DNA of 64,000 nucleotides from Rickettsia tillamookensis (lineage in GTDB: Bacteria; Pseudomonadota; Alphaproteobacteria; Rickettsiales; Rickettsiaceae): the NCBI RefSeq assembly GCF_016743795.2, contig NZ_CP060138.2, positions 186,001 to 250,000 on the forward strand, given 5' to 3'. The position numbers and the translations under genes are program-made. The notes beneath the pieces are model-generated. The model saw nothing but the letters and a program-made list of their open reading frames with translations, searched no databases and was not told the origin of the DNA. Positions 32,352 through 42,860 of this stretch are shown one piece after another. Position 1 is the first letter of the stretch; each line of letters opens with the position of its first letter.

Positions 32352-32385
32352 AAAAAAACAAAGCCATGAATAAATCATGACTTTG
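32352..32385 (-). terminator. Intrinsic terminator downstream of the Bax-inhibitor-1 gene
   Basis: On the minus strand: CAAAGTCATGA, 5-base loop, TCATGGCTTTG, then a run of seven T. It lies 16 bases past the stop of the gene ending at 32401 and closes the leftward run of genes that begins with the solute-binding lipoprotein. Confidence 0.72.
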
Positions 32386-32400
32386 CAGAAAGGATACCAA

Positions 32401-33111
32401 TTAATCTCTTCTATTGCCTAAAAATCTCATTAAATATAGGAAAAGATTTATAAAATCTAAGTATAAAGTAAAGGCTGCCATAATAGAAAGCTTTTGTCCT
32501 ACTTCATCGTTTCCTGCCATGTAATACATAGACTTAATCTTTTGAGTATCCCAAGCAATTAATCCCATAAATACTACTATTCCAATAAGAGAAGTAGCAA
32601 AAGAAAGAGCCGAGCTTTTTAGAAATAAGTTGACTAATGAAGCAATGATAAGACCTATAAGACCCATTGCAAAAAATGAACCCATAGATGTTAAATCTCT
32701 ACTTGTACTATAACCGTATAAACTCATTGCTCCAAAAACGGAAGAGCAAATAAAGAAAGTACGAGCTATTGATGCACCGGTATAAATAAGAGCTAAATAT
32801 GCAAGTGACATACCGGTTAAACCGGCATAAACCCAAAATAATATTTGTGCTGTTTTCAGGTTCATTCGTCCGAAACCCATAAAGAAATATAAAGCGATAC
32901 CGAGCGGAGCAAACATTATAATAGTGCCGAAACCTGTTTGAAACATTAAATTATAAATAGGTTCAACTGATATAGTCGTTACGGCCGCTACACCGGTTAG
33001 TAAAAGTGCTAAAGCCATATAATTATATACTTTAAGCATATATTTTCTTAAGCCTTCATCAAAAGTTTTATTCTTCGAGGTGGCAGTTAAAGTTTTTGTA
33101 TAATCGATCAT
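32401..33111 (-). CDS. Bax inhibitor-1 / YccA-like integral membrane protein
   Basis: 236 aa inner-membrane protein with about seven hydrophobic helices (for example YMALALLLTGVAAVTTISV and GLIGLIIASLVNLFL). The family-typical FMGLIAWDTQKIKSMY with its conserved Asp and the final LYLDFINLFLYLMRFLGNRR are present. The bacterial BI-1 family (YbhL/YccA) is linked to calcium leak and to FtsH-mediated quality control, but the role in rickettsiae is unknown. It is the last gene of the leftward cluster and is followed by an intrinsic terminator. Confidence 0.9.
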   Translation of the reverse strand: MIDYTKTLTATSKNKTFDEGLRKYMLKVYNYMALALLLTGVAAVTTISVEPIYNLMFQTGFGTIIMFAPLGIALYFFMGFGRMNLKTAQILFWVYAGLTGMSLAYLALIYTGASIARTFFICSSVFGAMSLYGYSTSRDLTSMGSFFAMGLIGLIIASLVNLFLKSSALSFATSLIGIVVFMGLIAWDTQKIKSMYYMAGNDEVGQKLSIMAAFTLYLDFINLFLYLMRFLGNRRD

Positions 33112-33156
33112 AAGTAACCTTAGGATTATGTTATTTACATAATAAAATATAGTCTG

Positions 33157-33846
33157 TTAGAGCTGTTTTTTCAAGCTATAATTATAAATATCTTGCATTG
33201 AGTATAAAGCCGGTGATTTATCTTGTAGCCAAATAGCAGCTTTAATTGCACCAATGACAAAAGAATTTTTATTCAGAGCTTCGTGTTTTAAAGTGATTAT
33301 TTCATCCTCCCCTAGGAAAGATATTTCATGTATACCGTGAATATTTCCACCACGAAGCGAGGAAATACCTATTTCTTTTTCGCTTGCAATCGTTTCAGCA
33401 AGCATAATAGCAGTTCCTGAGGGTGAATCTTTTTTATTACGGTGATGGGTTTCTAGAATTTCAATATCGTAATCATCTAGTATTTTTGTTGTCTTTCTTG
33501 CTAAATAGCTGAGCAAATTAGCTCCGATACTCATATTTGCAGAATATAAAATAGGTAAAGTTTGAGCTGCTTTTTGTAAAAGCTTAAAATGTTGAGGTTG
33601 AAGTCCTGTGGTTCCGATTACTAATTTTGTATTATGTTTTAATGCATAATTAATTAATTTTTCTAATATTTCAGGAGTAGAAAAATCGATAATTACATCA
33701 GAATTTTTACAAAAATTATCTAAATCATCTAAATTATTAGTACTATTAAATTTTGCTGAAATTTTACAATTTTCAAATTCGTCTATTCTTTCAGCAATAG
33801 CTTTTCCCATTTTACCGGTAGCACCACTAAGACCTATATTAATCAT
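33157..33846 (-). CDS. dapB: 4-hydroxy-tetrahydrodipicolinate reductase
   Basis: NAD(P)H-dependent step of the diaminopimelate route that feeds peptidoglycan (and lysine). 229 aa, shorter than the E. coli enzyme (273 aa). The N-terminal Rossmann motif is [13 protein letters not shown], and the substrate and catalytic segment is [15 protein letters not shown] with the paired His and the Lys. It lies 7 bp after the flavin reductase gene. Retention in a reduced genome fits the need for meso-diaminopimelate in the cell wall. Confidence 0.94.
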   Translation of the reverse strand: MINIGLSGATGKMGKAIAERIDEFENCKISAKFNSTNNLDDLDNFCKNSDVIIDFSTPEILEKLINYALKHNTKLVIGTTGLQPQHFKLLQKAAQTLPILYSANMSIGANLLSYLARKTTKILDDYDIEILETHHRNKKDSPSGTAIMLAETIASEKEIGISSLRGGNIHGIHEISFLGEDEIITLKHEALNKNSFVIGAIKAAIWLQDKSPALYSMQDIYNYSLKKQL

Positions 33847-33853
33847 GTTTGAT

Positions 33854-34336
33854 TTATTGTAAATTTGTATAAGATTTATGAAAATATAATAGAGGTTTTA
33901 AGTCATTTTTAATAGCAGTATTTATTACTTCGCCAATAAATATAACATGGTCACCGGCATCATAAGAAGCATATTTATTACATTCTATATGACAAGTTGC
34001 CCCGTTTATTAAAGGACAATCGGTTTTATTGCCAAGCTCATAAGCAATTTTTGTAAATTTATTAGGTTGTGATTTAGCAAAATGTTTTGAGATATCAATT
34101 TGATTCTCTGCTAAAATACTAACTGCAAACTTATCACTTTTTTGAAAACTGTTTATACTAAAAGAGTTTTTATTAAGGCAAAATAATATTAACGGCGGTT
34201 TTAAAGATACAGAAGTAAGAGAACTAGCAGTAAAGCCAAAAAGCTCGTTATTACAATTTGTTGTTATAATAGTCACTCCCTGAGGGAATCGACTCATAGT
34301 ATCTTTAAATTGACTTTCTGTTACTGTCCCAGCCAT
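33854..34336 (-). CDS. Flavin reductase-like FMN-binding protein
   Basis: 160 aa split-barrel flavin reductase domain: [13 protein letters not shown], then [20 protein letters not shown], the FMN-binding stretch typical of the family, and [18 protein letters not shown] later. Such proteins reduce FMN with NAD(P)H for a partner oxygenase or for general flavin supply; no partner is adjacent. It overlaps the 3' end of the upstream solute-binding gene by 16 bp, indicating one message. Confidence 0.88.
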   Translation of the reverse strand: MAGTVTESQFKDTMSRFPQGVTIITTNCNNELFGFTASSLTSVSLKPPLILFCLNKNSFSINSFQKSDKFAVSILAENQIDISKHFAKSQPNKFTKIAYELGNKTDCPLINGATCHIECNKYASYDAGDHVIFIGEVINTAIKNDLKPLLYFHKSYTNLQ

Positions 34337-35046
34337 TTTTTCATAATTTTGTTAATAGTTCCGTCTTTTTTTAATGAATCGATTGCCTCATTAATTTCAT
34401 TAATTAGCCCTGAGTTTTTAGACATACCTATAGCAAAATCTGATGAAAATTCTTCTAAAGTACTGCTTTCTAAATTTGAATTATTTTCTTTTAATTTTTT
34501 GCCTTGAAATTCCTCAGAAATAATAGCATCTATGACTCTGGCTTTTAATTCTTCAACTAACATTAAATGATTTGCTAAAGAATGAACTTTAATATTCATT
34601 GTCTGTGATAGGTCTTGTGCTTTTTTTTCTAAAACACTACCGAGCTGTACTCCTACTATTTTATTCTCTAGATCTTTGCTATTTTGTATATTATCGCCTG
34701 TTCTATATATTATGGCAAATCTTGCAGTAGCGTAATTATCGGAAAAGCTGATATATTCGGAACGCTCCGGTGTTACGGAAAGCTCCGCCACCGCAACATC
34801 AATATTTTCGCTAACCAAAGCTGCAAGTAAACCGTTAAAGTCGAAGTTTTTTATGATAACTTTTTTATTTAGACGTTCACTTATTGCTTTTATGATATCA
34901 ATATCAATCCCAACAATCTCTCCATCTTGAATGAATTCATAAGGAGGATTATCTGCGGCAGTACCGACTATTAAAGTTTTTTCCGTTTCTTTTTTTTCAC
35001 AAGAAACTAATAAAAAAGATAGTAAAAATATTTTTAGAAATTTCAT
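34321..35046 (-). CDS. Amino-acid ABC transporter substrate-binding lipoprotein
   Basis: 241 aa family-3 solute-binding protein. The N-terminus is a lipoprotein signal, [16 protein letters not shown], with lipobox LVSC and acylated Cys16, so it should be anchored on the periplasmic side. Domain motifs include [20 protein letters not shown] near the start, [20 protein letters not shown], and the C-terminal [20 protein letters not shown], all typical of GlnH/ArtJ-like proteins. The permease gene is at 5942-6598; no ATPase is in the window. It heads a cluster with a flavin reductase, dapB and a BI-1 protein. Confidence 0.93.
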   Translation of the reverse strand: MKFLKIFLLSFLLVSCEKKETEKTLIVGTAADNPPYEFIQDGEIVGIDIDIIKAISERLNKKVIIKNFDFNGLLAALVSENIDVAVAELSVTPERSEYISFSDNYATARFAIIYRTGDNIQNSKDLENKIVGVQLGSVLEKKAQDLSQTMNIKVHSLANHLMLVEELKARVIDAIISEEFQGKKLKENNSNLESSTLEEFSSDFAIGMSKNSGLINEINEAIDSLKKDGTINKIMKKWLGQ

Positions 35047-35121
35047 AAAAATAATGTTTTAAGTTTGAGTATATCTTGTATTACCTGTAGCTTGTACTTG
35101 CATTATTATGGATCATTTTAT

Positions 35122-35254
35122 GTCATTCCCGCGAAAGCGGGAATCCAGTAAAACCTATAAAAAACTTGTTTTTTATAGGTTTATTTTATCAAATATGTAA
35201 CTTCTATATCAATATTGAAGTTATTTTCTGGATCCCCACTTTCGCAGGGATGAC
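35122..35254. repeat. R2-like repeat variant
   Basis: gtcattcccgcgaaagcggg then aatccag at the left, ctggatccccactttcgcag then ggatgac at the right, with an inner hairpin ctataaaaaa / ttttttatag. The flank cgagtcatgtaacaacgcc past the right end resembles the outer inverted repeat of full R2 copies. It fills most of the gap between the lipoprotein gene and gatB; no other feature is seen there. Confidence 0.75.
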
Positions 35255-35348
35255 ATCGAACGCTTTTTTCGAGTCATGTAACAACGCCAGCAAATGCTCG
35301 CAATAACGATTAAGTATACATGCAACAATACCTAAATATCGTTAAACA

Positions 35349-36800
35349 TCAAGAATCTAGCTTATCCTTTAAAAGCTGATTCACAAGCGTCGGATTAGCC
35401 TTACCGCCGGTTTTTTTCATTACCTGCCCTACAAAGAAACCAAATAATTTATCCTTTCCGCTTCTATACCCTTCCACAGACTCAGGATTTTCAGCTATTA
35501 CCTCATCAATTATTGCGTTTAGTACGTTATTATCCGAAACCTGTACAAGTCCGTTTTCCTCTACTATTTTATCAGCTGCTTTACCGGTTTCAAACATAAT
35601 TTCAAAAACAGTTTTTGCAATTTTACCGGAAATAGTATCATCTTCTATTAATTTTAGTAGTTTGGCAAAGTTACTAGGAGTAATTTTGCACTCACTTATT
35701 CCTATCGAAGTCTTATTTAATTGTCCAAATAACTCACCGGTTAACCAGTTAGCAAGCATTTTAGGGTTACATTCATTTACTGCTTTCTCAAAATATTCGG
35801 CAACCGATTCATCGGCTACTATTACTTCGGCATCATATTTACTTAAGCCAAATTCTTTCGTATATTTTTCAATCTTTTGATCAGGTAGCTCAGGTAAGTT
35901 TGCTTTTAGCTCGTTTATTAACTCATCGGAAATAATAAGCGGTAATAAATCAGGATCAGGAAAATATCTATAATCAAGTGCTTCTTCTTTTAAGCGCATA
36001 GTTCTTGTTTCACCGCTATCGGCATTAAACAAGCGTGTTTCTTGAATTATTGCTTCACCGCTTTCAAGCAAGTCTACTTGTCTTTTAGCTTCAAATTCTA
36101 TTGCTTTAATGATGTTACGAATTGAGTTAATATTTTTAATTTCGCATCTTGTACCAAGTGGTTCACCGCTACGTCTTACTGAAATATTAGCATCACAACG
36201 CATTGAGCCTTTTTCCATATCACCGTCGCAGCTGCCAATATAACGTAGCAAATTTCTCAGCTTTTTTACAAATTCAGCAGCTTCATCAGGTGATGATATA
36301 TCAGGTTCGGTCACAATTTCCATAAGTCCAATACCGGCACGATTTAAATCTATAAAGCTGTAATGTGGTGATTGATCATGCATAGATTTACCCGCATCTT
36401 GCTCTAAATGCAAACGGTTAATGCGAATAGTTTTAAGATCGCCGGTACTAGTCGGTATTTCCATAGTTCCGTTTTGCACTATAGGATAGTAAAATTGCGA
36501 GATTTGGTAACCTTGGGGCAGATCGGCATAAAAATAATTTTTACGATCAAATACCGAATATTTATTTATTTTAGCTTTAAGCCCAAGCCCTGTTTTAATT
36601 GCTTGGTGTACGCAATGCTTATTTAATACCGGTAACATCCCGGGCATTGCTGCATCAACATAGGAAACCTGCGAATTTGGACTTGCTGCAAAAATAGTAC
36701 TACTTCCTGAAAAAAGCTTAGATTTTGAGGAAATTTGAGCATGGATTTCAAGCCCTATTACATATTCCCATTTCCCCGTATTACCTTCAATATATGCCAT
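35349..36800 (-). CDS. gatB: Asp-tRNA(Asn)/Glu-tRNA(Gln) amidotransferase subunit B
   Basis: Kinase and tRNA-binding subunit of GatCAB, which phosphorylates and then amidates misacylated Glu-tRNA(Gln) or Asp-tRNA(Asn). The 483 aa protein has the signature [16 protein letters not shown] near the start, then [20 protein letters not shown] and [17 protein letters not shown]. The C-terminal YqeY-like tail has [20 protein letters not shown]. Two bases separate it from gatA; the order is gatC-gatA-gatB on the minus strand. Confidence 0.98.
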   Translation of the reverse strand: MAYIEGNTGKWEYVIGLEIHAQISSKSKLFSGSSTIFAASPNSQVSYVDAAMPGMLPVLNKHCVHQAIKTGLGLKAKINKYSVFDRKNYFYADLPQGYQISQFYYPIVQNGTMEIPTSTGDLKTIRINRLHLEQDAGKSMHDQSPHYSFIDLNRAGIGLMEIVTEPDISSPDEAAEFVKKLRNLLRYIGSCDGDMEKGSMRCDANISVRRSGEPLGTRCEIKNINSIRNIIKAIEFEAKRQVDLLESGEAIIQETRLFNADSGETRTMRLKEEALDYRYFPDPDLLPLIISDELINELKANLPELPDQKIEKYTKEFGLSKYDAEVIVADESVAEYFEKAVNECNPKMLANWLTGELFGQLNKTSIGISECKITPSNFAKLLKLIEDDTISGKIAKTVFEIMFETGKAADKIVEENGLVQVSDNNVLNAIIDEVIAENPESVEGYRSGKDKLFGFFVGQVMKKTGGKANPTLVNQLLKDKLDS

Positions 36801-36802
36801 AA

Positions 36803-38284
36803 TTAAAAACCCTTTGGCTCAAATTTAATATGTTTTACACCTGACTCAATTGTCGATGCTACTTTCAAAACATTATATTCGTCTAATTGTTTACCTATAA
36901 TCTGCATTCCAAGAGGTAAACCTCGTGCCGATAACCCGGCAGGAACCGATGCACAAGGTAAACCGGCTAAACTTGCAGGAATGGTAAATAAATCGTTTAA
37001 ATACATAATAGTCGGATCATTTTGTTTTTCACCGATCTTAAAAGCTTCGGTCGGTGCTGCAGGTAACAAAATGGCGTCAACTTTTGCAAAAGCATTATTA
37101 AAATCGTTTGCAACTAAACGACGTACTTTTTGAGCTTTTAGATAATATGCATCCATACAACTAGATGAAAGCACATATGTTCCAATCATAATACGACGTT
37201 TTACTTCCTCCCCAAATCCGGCTGATCTAGTCATTTCATACATTTCGTCAAGCGTCATATTTTCACGTTCTACTCGAAGACCGTATCTAACGCCGTCATA
37301 TCTAGATAAATTTGAAGAAGCTTCAGCCGGTGCTATTACGTAATAAACGGCAACACCGTATTTAGCATGCGGCAGCGTAATATCAACTATTTCAGCACCG
37401 GCGTTTTTAAGTAGCTCTATGGTATCCTGCCACATTTTCATAATATCAGATTCAATAATATCGCCTTCACCAAGGCTAAGAGGTACGCCTATCTTCATAT
37501 TTTTCATAGAACTTCCGATAGCGGATTGTAGTTCTGGAACTTCTACTTTAATCGAAGTAGAATCTTTTTCATCAAACCCCATCATCGCTTCAAGCATAAT
37601 GCTACTGTCTAAAACGCTTCTAGTAAATATTCCTGCTTGATCAAGGGAGCTAGCAAACGATACCATTCCGTATCTTGAGCAACGACCATATGTCGGTTTA
37701 AATCCGACTAAACCCGTAAAACTTGCAGGTTGACGTACCGAGCCTCCAGTATCGCTACCAAGAGCAGCAGATGCCATAAATCCGCTAACTGCTGCAGCTG
37801 AACCGCCTGAAGAACCGCCTGGAACTAAATCTGCATTATCATCATTTGCTTTCCAAGGGCTAATTACATTTCCAAAACAACTAGTGATATTTGCCGAACC
37901 CATCGCAAATTCATCCATATTGGTTTTGCCGAGCATCACACCGCCCTTATCAAAAATATTTTGTGTAACGCTTGATTCATAATTAGGTATAAAATTTTTC
38001 AGTATATTAGAACACGCTGTAGTTCTAATTCCTTTCGTACAGAAAAGATCTTTAGCGGCAAATGGTATACCCTCAAGTGTTCGCGGCTGATTTTGAGCAT
38101 AATTTTGATCGGCTGCTTCAGCTTGTTTTAAAGCTAAATCAAAAGTTTCAGTAACATAAGCATTTAGGTTTTTATGTTTCTCTATTTGTTTAATATATGC
38201 CTTAACTAATTCCTTACTTGTAAAATCTTTATTTTTTAGACCTTTTACACTGTCTGCTACTGTTAATTTGTTTAGTTCCGTCAT
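36803..38284 (-). CDS. gatA: Asp-tRNA(Asn)/Glu-tRNA(Gln) amidotransferase subunit A
   Basis: Glutaminase subunit providing ammonia to GatB. 493 aa amidase-signature enzyme: catalytic Lys in [11 protein letters not shown], the Ser-rich core [16 protein letters not shown] with the cis-Ser and nucleophile region [15 protein letters not shown], and the C-terminal [14 protein letters not shown]. It sits between gatC and gatB with two-base gaps on both sides, so the three are clearly co-translated. Confidence 0.98.
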   Translation of the reverse strand: MTELNKLTVADSVKGLKNKDFTSKELVKAYIKQIEKHKNLNAYVTETFDLALKQAEAADQNYAQNQPRTLEGIPFAAKDLFCTKGIRTTACSNILKNFIPNYESSVTQNIFDKGGVMLGKTNMDEFAMGSANITSCFGNVISPWKANDDNADLVPGGSSGGSAAAVSGFMASAALGSDTGGSVRQPASFTGLVGFKPTYGRCSRYGMVSFASSLDQAGIFTRSVLDSSIMLEAMMGFDEKDSTSIKVEVPELQSAIGSSMKNMKIGVPLSLGEGDIIESDIMKMWQDTIELLKNAGAEIVDITLPHAKYGVAVYYVIAPAEASSNLSRYDGVRYGLRVERENMTLDEMYEMTRSAGFGEEVKRRIMIGTYVLSSSCMDAYYLKAQKVRRLVANDFNNAFAKVDAILLPAAPTEAFKIGEKQNDPTIMYLNDLFTIPASLAGLPCASVPAGLSARGLPLGMQIIGKQLDEYNVLKVASTIESGVKHIKFEPKGF

Positions 38285-38286
38285 AA

Positions 38287-38589
38287 TTATTCAACAACCT
38301 TTGGAGTGATAAAATATTTTACTTCTTTAGCAAGTTGAGCACTATTTCCGCTTACATTATCAAATAATTTATTTGATAAATCAGAACTCGTAACGGCGTC
38401 CTCTCGCATTCTAGCATTCATATTAGAAACCGAAGTTAAAGGCTCTATATCTTTGCAATCTATTTCATTTAAAATATCAATCATATTCATAATAGTACTA
38501 AGCTGAGTAGAAAATTTTTCTACAGTATCTTCTTCAAATTTTAATCTAGCTAATTTTGCTATTTTCTGTGCTTCTTCTTTTGTAATCAT
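38287..38589 (-). CDS. gatC: Asp-tRNA(Asn)/Glu-tRNA(Gln) amidotransferase subunit C
   Basis: Small subunit that stabilises GatA-GatB. 100 aa, opening [20 protein letters not shown], with the family's [19 protein letters not shown] and a reduced ANMRAREDAVTS-type segment (here [16 protein letters not shown]). It is first in the gatC-gatA-gatB unit; an R1 element lies upstream. Confidence 0.96.
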   Translation of the reverse strand: MITKEEAQKIAKLARLKFEEDTVEKFSTQLSTIMNMIDILNEIDCKDIEPLTSVSNMNARMREDAVTSSDLSNKLFDNVSGNSAQLAKEVKYFITPKVVE

Positions 38590-38711
38590 AGTTTTATTAT
38601 TTTGAGTGGTATAGTCTGATGTTATTTCCGTGAGGCATTGTTGTGGGTATCAATTCCATCTCTGTCATCCTAGCTAACTTTATCAATGTTGTTGCATGGT
38701 TCGGTTTTCAG

Positions 38712-38829
38712 CGTCATTGCAAGGAAATTACGTAAGTAATTGACGAAGCAATCCAATAAAAAATGTTGAATTTAGCATTTTTTATTATTTTTTCTGGATT
38801 GCCACGTCGCTTCGCTCCTCGCAATGACG
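38712..38829. repeat. R1 palindromic repeat with outer inverted repeats
   Basis: cgtcattgcaaggaaattac at the left, cgcttcgctcctcgcaatga then cg at the right. Outside it, gttgttgcatggttcggttt on the left and, inverted, gttgtttcatgtctaccaaa on the right form a further pair, the same kind of outer end seen on the R2 copies. Confidence 0.8.
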
Positions 38830-38888
38830 ATTTGGTAGACATGAAACAACGTCAGTCAAGCCATGGTATGACAATTTACATAACCTTA

Positions 38889-39449
38889 TCAAACAGTCAT
38901 TATTTCTTGTTCTTTTTGTTTTATGCTTAAGTCAACTTTACTACTATAATCATCGGTTAGTTTTTGTACTTGTTCAGATAAGTTATGATGCTCATCTTTT
39001 GCAATAATATTATCCTTTTCTAGCTTTTTAAGTTCTTCATTGCCGTCTCTTCTAATATTACGTAATGAAATTTTAGTATCCTCACCGTATTTATGAGCAA
39101 GCTTTACAAGTTCTTTACGTCTTTCTTCAGTTAAAGCCGGTATCGGTAACCTAATCAATTGACCGTCCGTTGCAGGAGTTAAACCAAGATTTGCTACCGT
39201 AATTCCTTTTTCTACCGAGGACACCATAGATTTATCCCAAACCTGCACGTTAATTGTTCGTGCATCAGGGGTGGATAGAGAAGCAACTTGTGAAAGCGGC
39301 ATTTTACTCCCGTAAGCTTCCACGGTTACGCTATCAAGCAAATTAACCGAAGCTCTACCGGTACGCAAGCCTTTAAGCTCATGATCTAAAACTTTCAGAG
39401 CTTTATCCATCTTTTCTTGTAAGTTTTTCTTTAACGTTTCTGTGTCCAT
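38889..39449 (-). CDS. frr: Ribosome recycling factor
   Basis: Splits post-termination ribosomes together with EF-G. 186 aa, typical tRNA-mimic size, with [31 protein letters not shown] and [20 protein letters not shown]. It is downstream of pyrH on the minus strand as in many bacteria, but a R2 repeat-filled gap of 257 bp separates the two. Confidence 0.98.
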   Translation of the reverse strand: MDTETLKKNLQEKMDKALKVLDHELKGLRTGRASVNLLDSVTVEAYGSKMPLSQVASLSTPDARTINVQVWDKSMVSSVEKGITVANLGLTPATDGQLIRLPIPALTEERRKELVKLAHKYGEDTKISLRNIRRDGNEELKKLEKDNIIAKDEHHNLSEQVQKLTDDYSSKVDLSIKQKEQEIMTV

Positions 39450-39507
39450 ATTTATTCATCCATATATTTATTTTATCTGTATATTATTATTAGTACATGA
39501 ACCAAGT

Positions 39508-39670
39508 ACATTATTGCGTGGATCGGTTTTCTATTGTCATCCCGCGAGCTTGTAGCGGGATCCAGTTAAAATACTAAAATTATTAGTATTTGTTTATTAT
39601 TTTTATGGACCCCGTGGTCAAGCCACGGGGTGACATAGTGGATTTTACTAGTCCACGCAACAAGGCCTCC
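39508..39670. repeat. R2 repeat with outer inverted repeats, between frr and pyrH
   Basis: Core gtcatcccgcgagcttgtag ... cacggggtgac at 39536-39634. Outer ends: cattattgcgtggatcggtt on the left and, inverted, ccttgttgcgtggactagta on the right, so the whole unit is about 163 bp, the same as the two copies that show duplicated target sites. Confidence 0.78.
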
Positions 39671-39706
39671 TCGCAATGACGAAAAACCGAGTCACACTAC
39701 AATATA

Positions 39707-40435
39707 TTATTCCTCAATTGTCGTATATTCGCCTTTATCTTGTATTACTCTAGCAAAATTTCCTTGTTCTTTTATCGAAAATACTCTTATAGGTAATTTA
39801 TTTTCTCTTGCAACTGCAATAGCTGCCGTATCCATGACTTGCAGGTTGTTAGTTATAACATCTTTATAGCTAATAGTGAAATATTTTTTAGCATCAGGAT
39901 TTTTTTTAGGGTCGGAATCATATACGCCGTCAACCTGAGTTGCTTTTAATAAAATATCGCAATTCATTTCGATTGCACGAAGTACTGCGGCACTATCGGT
40001 TGTACAAAAAGGGTTACCCGTGCCGCCAGCAAAAATTACTACATGCTTTTTTTCCATATGTCTTTTAGCTTTGCGGCGAATATAAGGCTCACACACGCTC
40101 ATCATAGGAATAGCCGATAGAACTCTTGTATAGATATTGAGGCTTTCCATAACGTTTTGCAATGTTAAAGCATTAATCACCGTTGCGAGCATACCTATAT
40201 AATCCGCTGAAGCTCGGTCCATACCGACAAGTGCTGCATTGATCCCTCGATAAATATTCCCGCCTCCGACTACAATAGCGACTTCTACTCCTAAATCAAT
40301 GACCTCCTTAATATTGCCGGCAATCTTTTTTATTACCTCATATTCATGTCCAAATTGCTTGTCTCCCATTAAAGCTTCCCCTGAAACTTTAAGCAAAACT
40401 TTTTTATACTTTAGAGCATTTACATCTGATATCAT
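39707..40435 (-). CDS. pyrH: Uridylate kinase
   Basis: UMP kinase of the amino-acid-kinase fold, making UDP. 242 aa with [14 protein letters not shown] at the N-terminus, the UMP-binding [10 protein letters not shown], and [20 protein letters not shown]. It starts nine bases after the MrpE-like gene stop, indicating co-transcription with the emrB cluster. Confidence 0.97.
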   Translation of the reverse strand: MISDVNALKYKKVLLKVSGEALMGDKQFGHEYEVIKKIAGNIKEVIDLGVEVAIVVGGGNIYRGINAALVGMDRASADYIGMLATVINALTLQNVMESLNIYTRVLSAIPMMSVCEPYIRRKAKRHMEKKHVVIFAGGTGNPFCTTDSAAVLRAIEMNCDILLKATQVDGVYDSDPKKNPDAKKYFTISYKDVITNNLQVMDTAAIAVARENKLPIRVFSIKEQGNFARVIQDKGEYTTIEE

Positions 40436-40443
40436 TTTCTACT

Positions 40444-40767
40444 TCAAGTTGTTTTTAATATTTGCTTAATTTTTTTAATCATTCTACCTCTTTGTAGGTC
40501 GGTAATCGATGATTTAGTGAGTGCATGTACTAATAGCATATTATTATTTATATCAAGTGTTACCGTACCAGGTGTTAATGTAATCGAGTTACTATAAATT
40601 ACTTCACCGATTTCTTCTAGCCCTTCTGCGTCAATCCATTCAAAAACCGGCTCTATCTCTATCTTTCTTTGCCAAATTATTTTAATAACCGAGAAAGCTG
40701 ATTTCCATATTTCTAATAATAACCAAGGAAAATATAATATAAATTTAATTTTAGTGAGCATTAACAT
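40444..40767 (-). CDS. Orphan MrpE/MnhE-like membrane protein
   Basis: 107 aa. One or two N-terminal hydrophobic helices (IKFILYFPWLLLEIWKSAF) precede a cytoplasmic domain with NSITLTPGTVTLDI and LLVHALT, the hallmark of the MrpE subunit of multisubunit Na+/H+ antiporters. No other mrp genes are adjacent, so either they lie elsewhere or this subunit has another role. It overlaps the emrB 3' end by 17 bp and is followed by pyrH after nine bases. Confidence 0.82.
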   Translation of the reverse strand: MLMLTKIKFILYFPWLLLEIWKSAFSVIKIIWQRKIEIEPVFEWIDAEGLEEIGEVIYSNSITLTPGTVTLDINNNMLLVHALTKSSITDLQRGRMIKKIKQILKTT

Positions 40768-42310
40768 TTCCGGTTAATTTGATATTTGAAGTAAAAGGTA
40801 TTAGTAGCATTATAAATACAAATAACAGCCCTATCATATTAAATATATTATTTATTGCAATTACAAAAGCATCATTATTTAATTTGTTTGCTAATAACAA
40901 ATAGGATGCTTTTTCAGGATTAAGGACTTTCCCGCTTAATAACTCAGTATAAGAATCTAGCTGTTCTAATGCCATTATAGAAGTAGACGAGATATTTTCC
41001 GATAAATATTGCATAAAGATTTTAGTATCATTAGTAAGTATAGTACTGATTACTGCAAGCCCTACTGCTCCTCCTAAATTACGGGTAAGATTATAAAGCC
41101 CGCTAGCGTTACCTACTCTTTCTTTCGGCATATTGCCAAGAGCTATATTATTAGTCGGTATAAAACAAAACATTAATGAAAGCCCTCTAACAAATTGAGG
41201 AAGCACAAATGCAGCGAATTTAGAATCAGGCGTTAGAAAACTATTCAAATGACATCCGAGAGCAAACCCTCCAAGCCCTATAATAAGCATCAGGCGTAAA
41301 TCTACCCCTAGCCCTAGCATCCTACCGGCAAGTGGTGCAGATAAAAATTGTGCTCCGCCCGTCACCATCATAGTAGCTCCGATTTGTAATGTATCATATC
41401 CGGCAATAGTAAAGAGAAATAGCGGTAATATATATACTGCCCCGTATAATCCGATACCCATAACGAATGAATAAAGGCAACCAAAAGTAAAGTCTTTATA
41501 AAGGAATGTTTTTAAATCTAAAATTGGATTAATAAAGGTTAGTTCTCTAATGATTAATAAAACAAAACCTAAAGCTACTGCAATACTTAAGAATAGTATT
41601 AAATTATCCTCAAGCCAACCTTTTTTGTTTCCTTCTTCTAAAACATATTGTAATAAGCCGAGCGTTAAAGCCATTAATAATATACCGAGAAAATCAAAAT
41701 TTTTCAGTAATTTATAATTTGGTTTATCAAAATCCCCATATAAAAATACTACCGTGCATACGAAAATACCAGGTATGACGTTTAATAAAAACATAAAATG
41801 CCATGATAAAATCTCCGTAATATATCCACCGAGTGTAGGTCCTAAAGTAGGGGCCACAGTTACGACAAGACCGATTAAGATAGTAACGGTAGGACGTTGT
41901 GATGCAGGAAAAATTATAAAAACGGTACTAAATACCGTCGGTATCATAGCACCGCCAAAAAATCCTTGTAATGCTCTAAAGATAATCATTGATTCAATAT
42001 TAGTTGCGAGCGAACATAATACGCTCATAACCGTAAATCCTAGAGCTGCAATAAAATAAGAAATTCTGGTAGAAAGTAACCTTGCTAAAAAGCCGGTAAT
42101 AGGAATAATGATAACTTCAGCTATTAAGTAAGATGTTTGAACCCACGAAAGCTCATCGCTTGATGCAGCAAGACCTGCAGCTATTACGGATAATGAGCTA
42201 GCGACAATCTGAATATCAAGTACCGACATAAACATCCCGACAACCATACCAAAAAAAGCAAATAATTGCTTTTTAGAAAGAGCAGGCGGTTGTAAATTAT
42301 CATTTGACAT
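40751..42310 (-). CDS. emrB: EmrB/QacA-family MFS drug exporter (DHA2, 14 TM)
   Basis: Inner-membrane proton-driven exporter. 519 aa with about 14 hydrophobic helices. The DHA2 features are visible: VVGMFMSVLDIQIVASSLSV in helix 1, SWVQTSYLIAEVIIIPITGF in helix 2 and the motif C-like VTVAPTLGPTLGGYITEILS in helix 5. Such pumps often work with a membrane-fusion protein (EmrA); none is encoded next to it. Substrates cannot be inferred. Confidence 0.92.
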   Translation of the reverse strand: MSNDNLQPPALSKKQLFAFFGMVVGMFMSVLDIQIVASSLSVIAAGLAASSDELSWVQTSYLIAEVIIIPITGFLARLLSTRISYFIAALGFTVMSVLCSLATNIESMIIFRALQGFFGGAMIPTVFSTVFIIFPASQRPTVTILIGLVVTVAPTLGPTLGGYITEILSWHFMFLLNVIPGIFVCTVVFLYGDFDKPNYKLLKNFDFLGILLMALTLGLLQYVLEEGNKKGWLEDNLILFLSIAVALGFVLLIIRELTFINPILDLKTFLYKDFTFGCLYSFVMGIGLYGAVYILPLFLFTIAGYDTLQIGATMMVTGGAQFLSAPLAGRMLGLGVDLRLMLIIGLGGFALGCHLNSFLTPDSKFAAFVLPQFVRGLSLMFCFIPTNNIALGNMPKERVGNASGLYNLTRNLGGAVGLAVISTILTNDTKIFMQYLSENISSTSIMALEQLDSYTELLSGKVLNPEKASYLLLANKLNNDAFVIAINNIFNMIGLLFVFIMLLIPFTSNIKLTGNVNAH

Positions 42311-42553
42311 AATTAAATTATACAGTTTAAATTAAATAAAGTTAATAAGTGACATAAAAATATATGTTTAAAATAAAAAATTGTTGTACAACTTTTAATT
42401 TTTAATTAAACTATTTATTAGGATATAAGTAGACAAGACCTAATATATGGTAATCATTTTATTTATATTTAGCAAATAATAAATATGTGATTGATTTATT
42501 AAAAAATATTTACTATAATATTAACATTTATTAACTATAATTGATTTATCAAT

Positions 42554-42757
42554 ATGCAAAATCCAGTACAAAAAGTTATATCTTTTTCAGAGCATAAATC
42601 TGATATAGAACGCATAAAGAAATCAATAGAAGAAGGGTGGGCAATAGTAAAGCTAGTACCTAATAAAGACCGTTTTATTGGACTTTTAGAAAAGATTTCG
42701 CATGCTGAAGATGAAACAATCTATATTCCTCCAAGAAAAAAGATAATAGTTAACTAA
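42554..42757 (+). CDS. Hypothetical protein, 67 aa
   Basis: Small soluble basic protein, not recognised: MQNPVQKVISFSEHKSDIER, then WAIVKLVPNKDRFIGLLEKI, then IYIPPRKKIIVN. No Shine-Dalgarno is evident. It stands alone between the divergent emrB gene and a long non-coding stretch. The upstream 243 bp are A/T-rich and contain a perfect 10-bp palindrome GTTGTACAAC at 42383-42392, possibly an operator. Confidence 0.55.
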   Translation: MQNPVQKVISFSEHKSDIERIKKSIEEGWAIVKLVPNKDRFIGLLEKISHAEDETIYIPPRKKIIVN

Positions 42758-42794
42758 TTTTTTTAGTTAACTACTACTCTTGCAATTTTCTTCT

Positions 42795-42823
42795 CAAGCT
42801 ATTGTACTTGAATCGATAGCTTG
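42795..42823 (+). terminator. Hairpin downstream of the 67 aa gene
   Basis: Stem CAAGCTAT / ATAGCTTG with a 13-base loop. Only a short T-containing tail (cttta) follows, so termination is plausible but not certain. A second small hairpin, AGTTAACTAA / TTAGTTAACT, overlaps the stop codon. Confidence 0.45.
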
Positions 42824-42860
42824 CTTTATAATAACATGGTTACTACCTTACCTATAAAGT

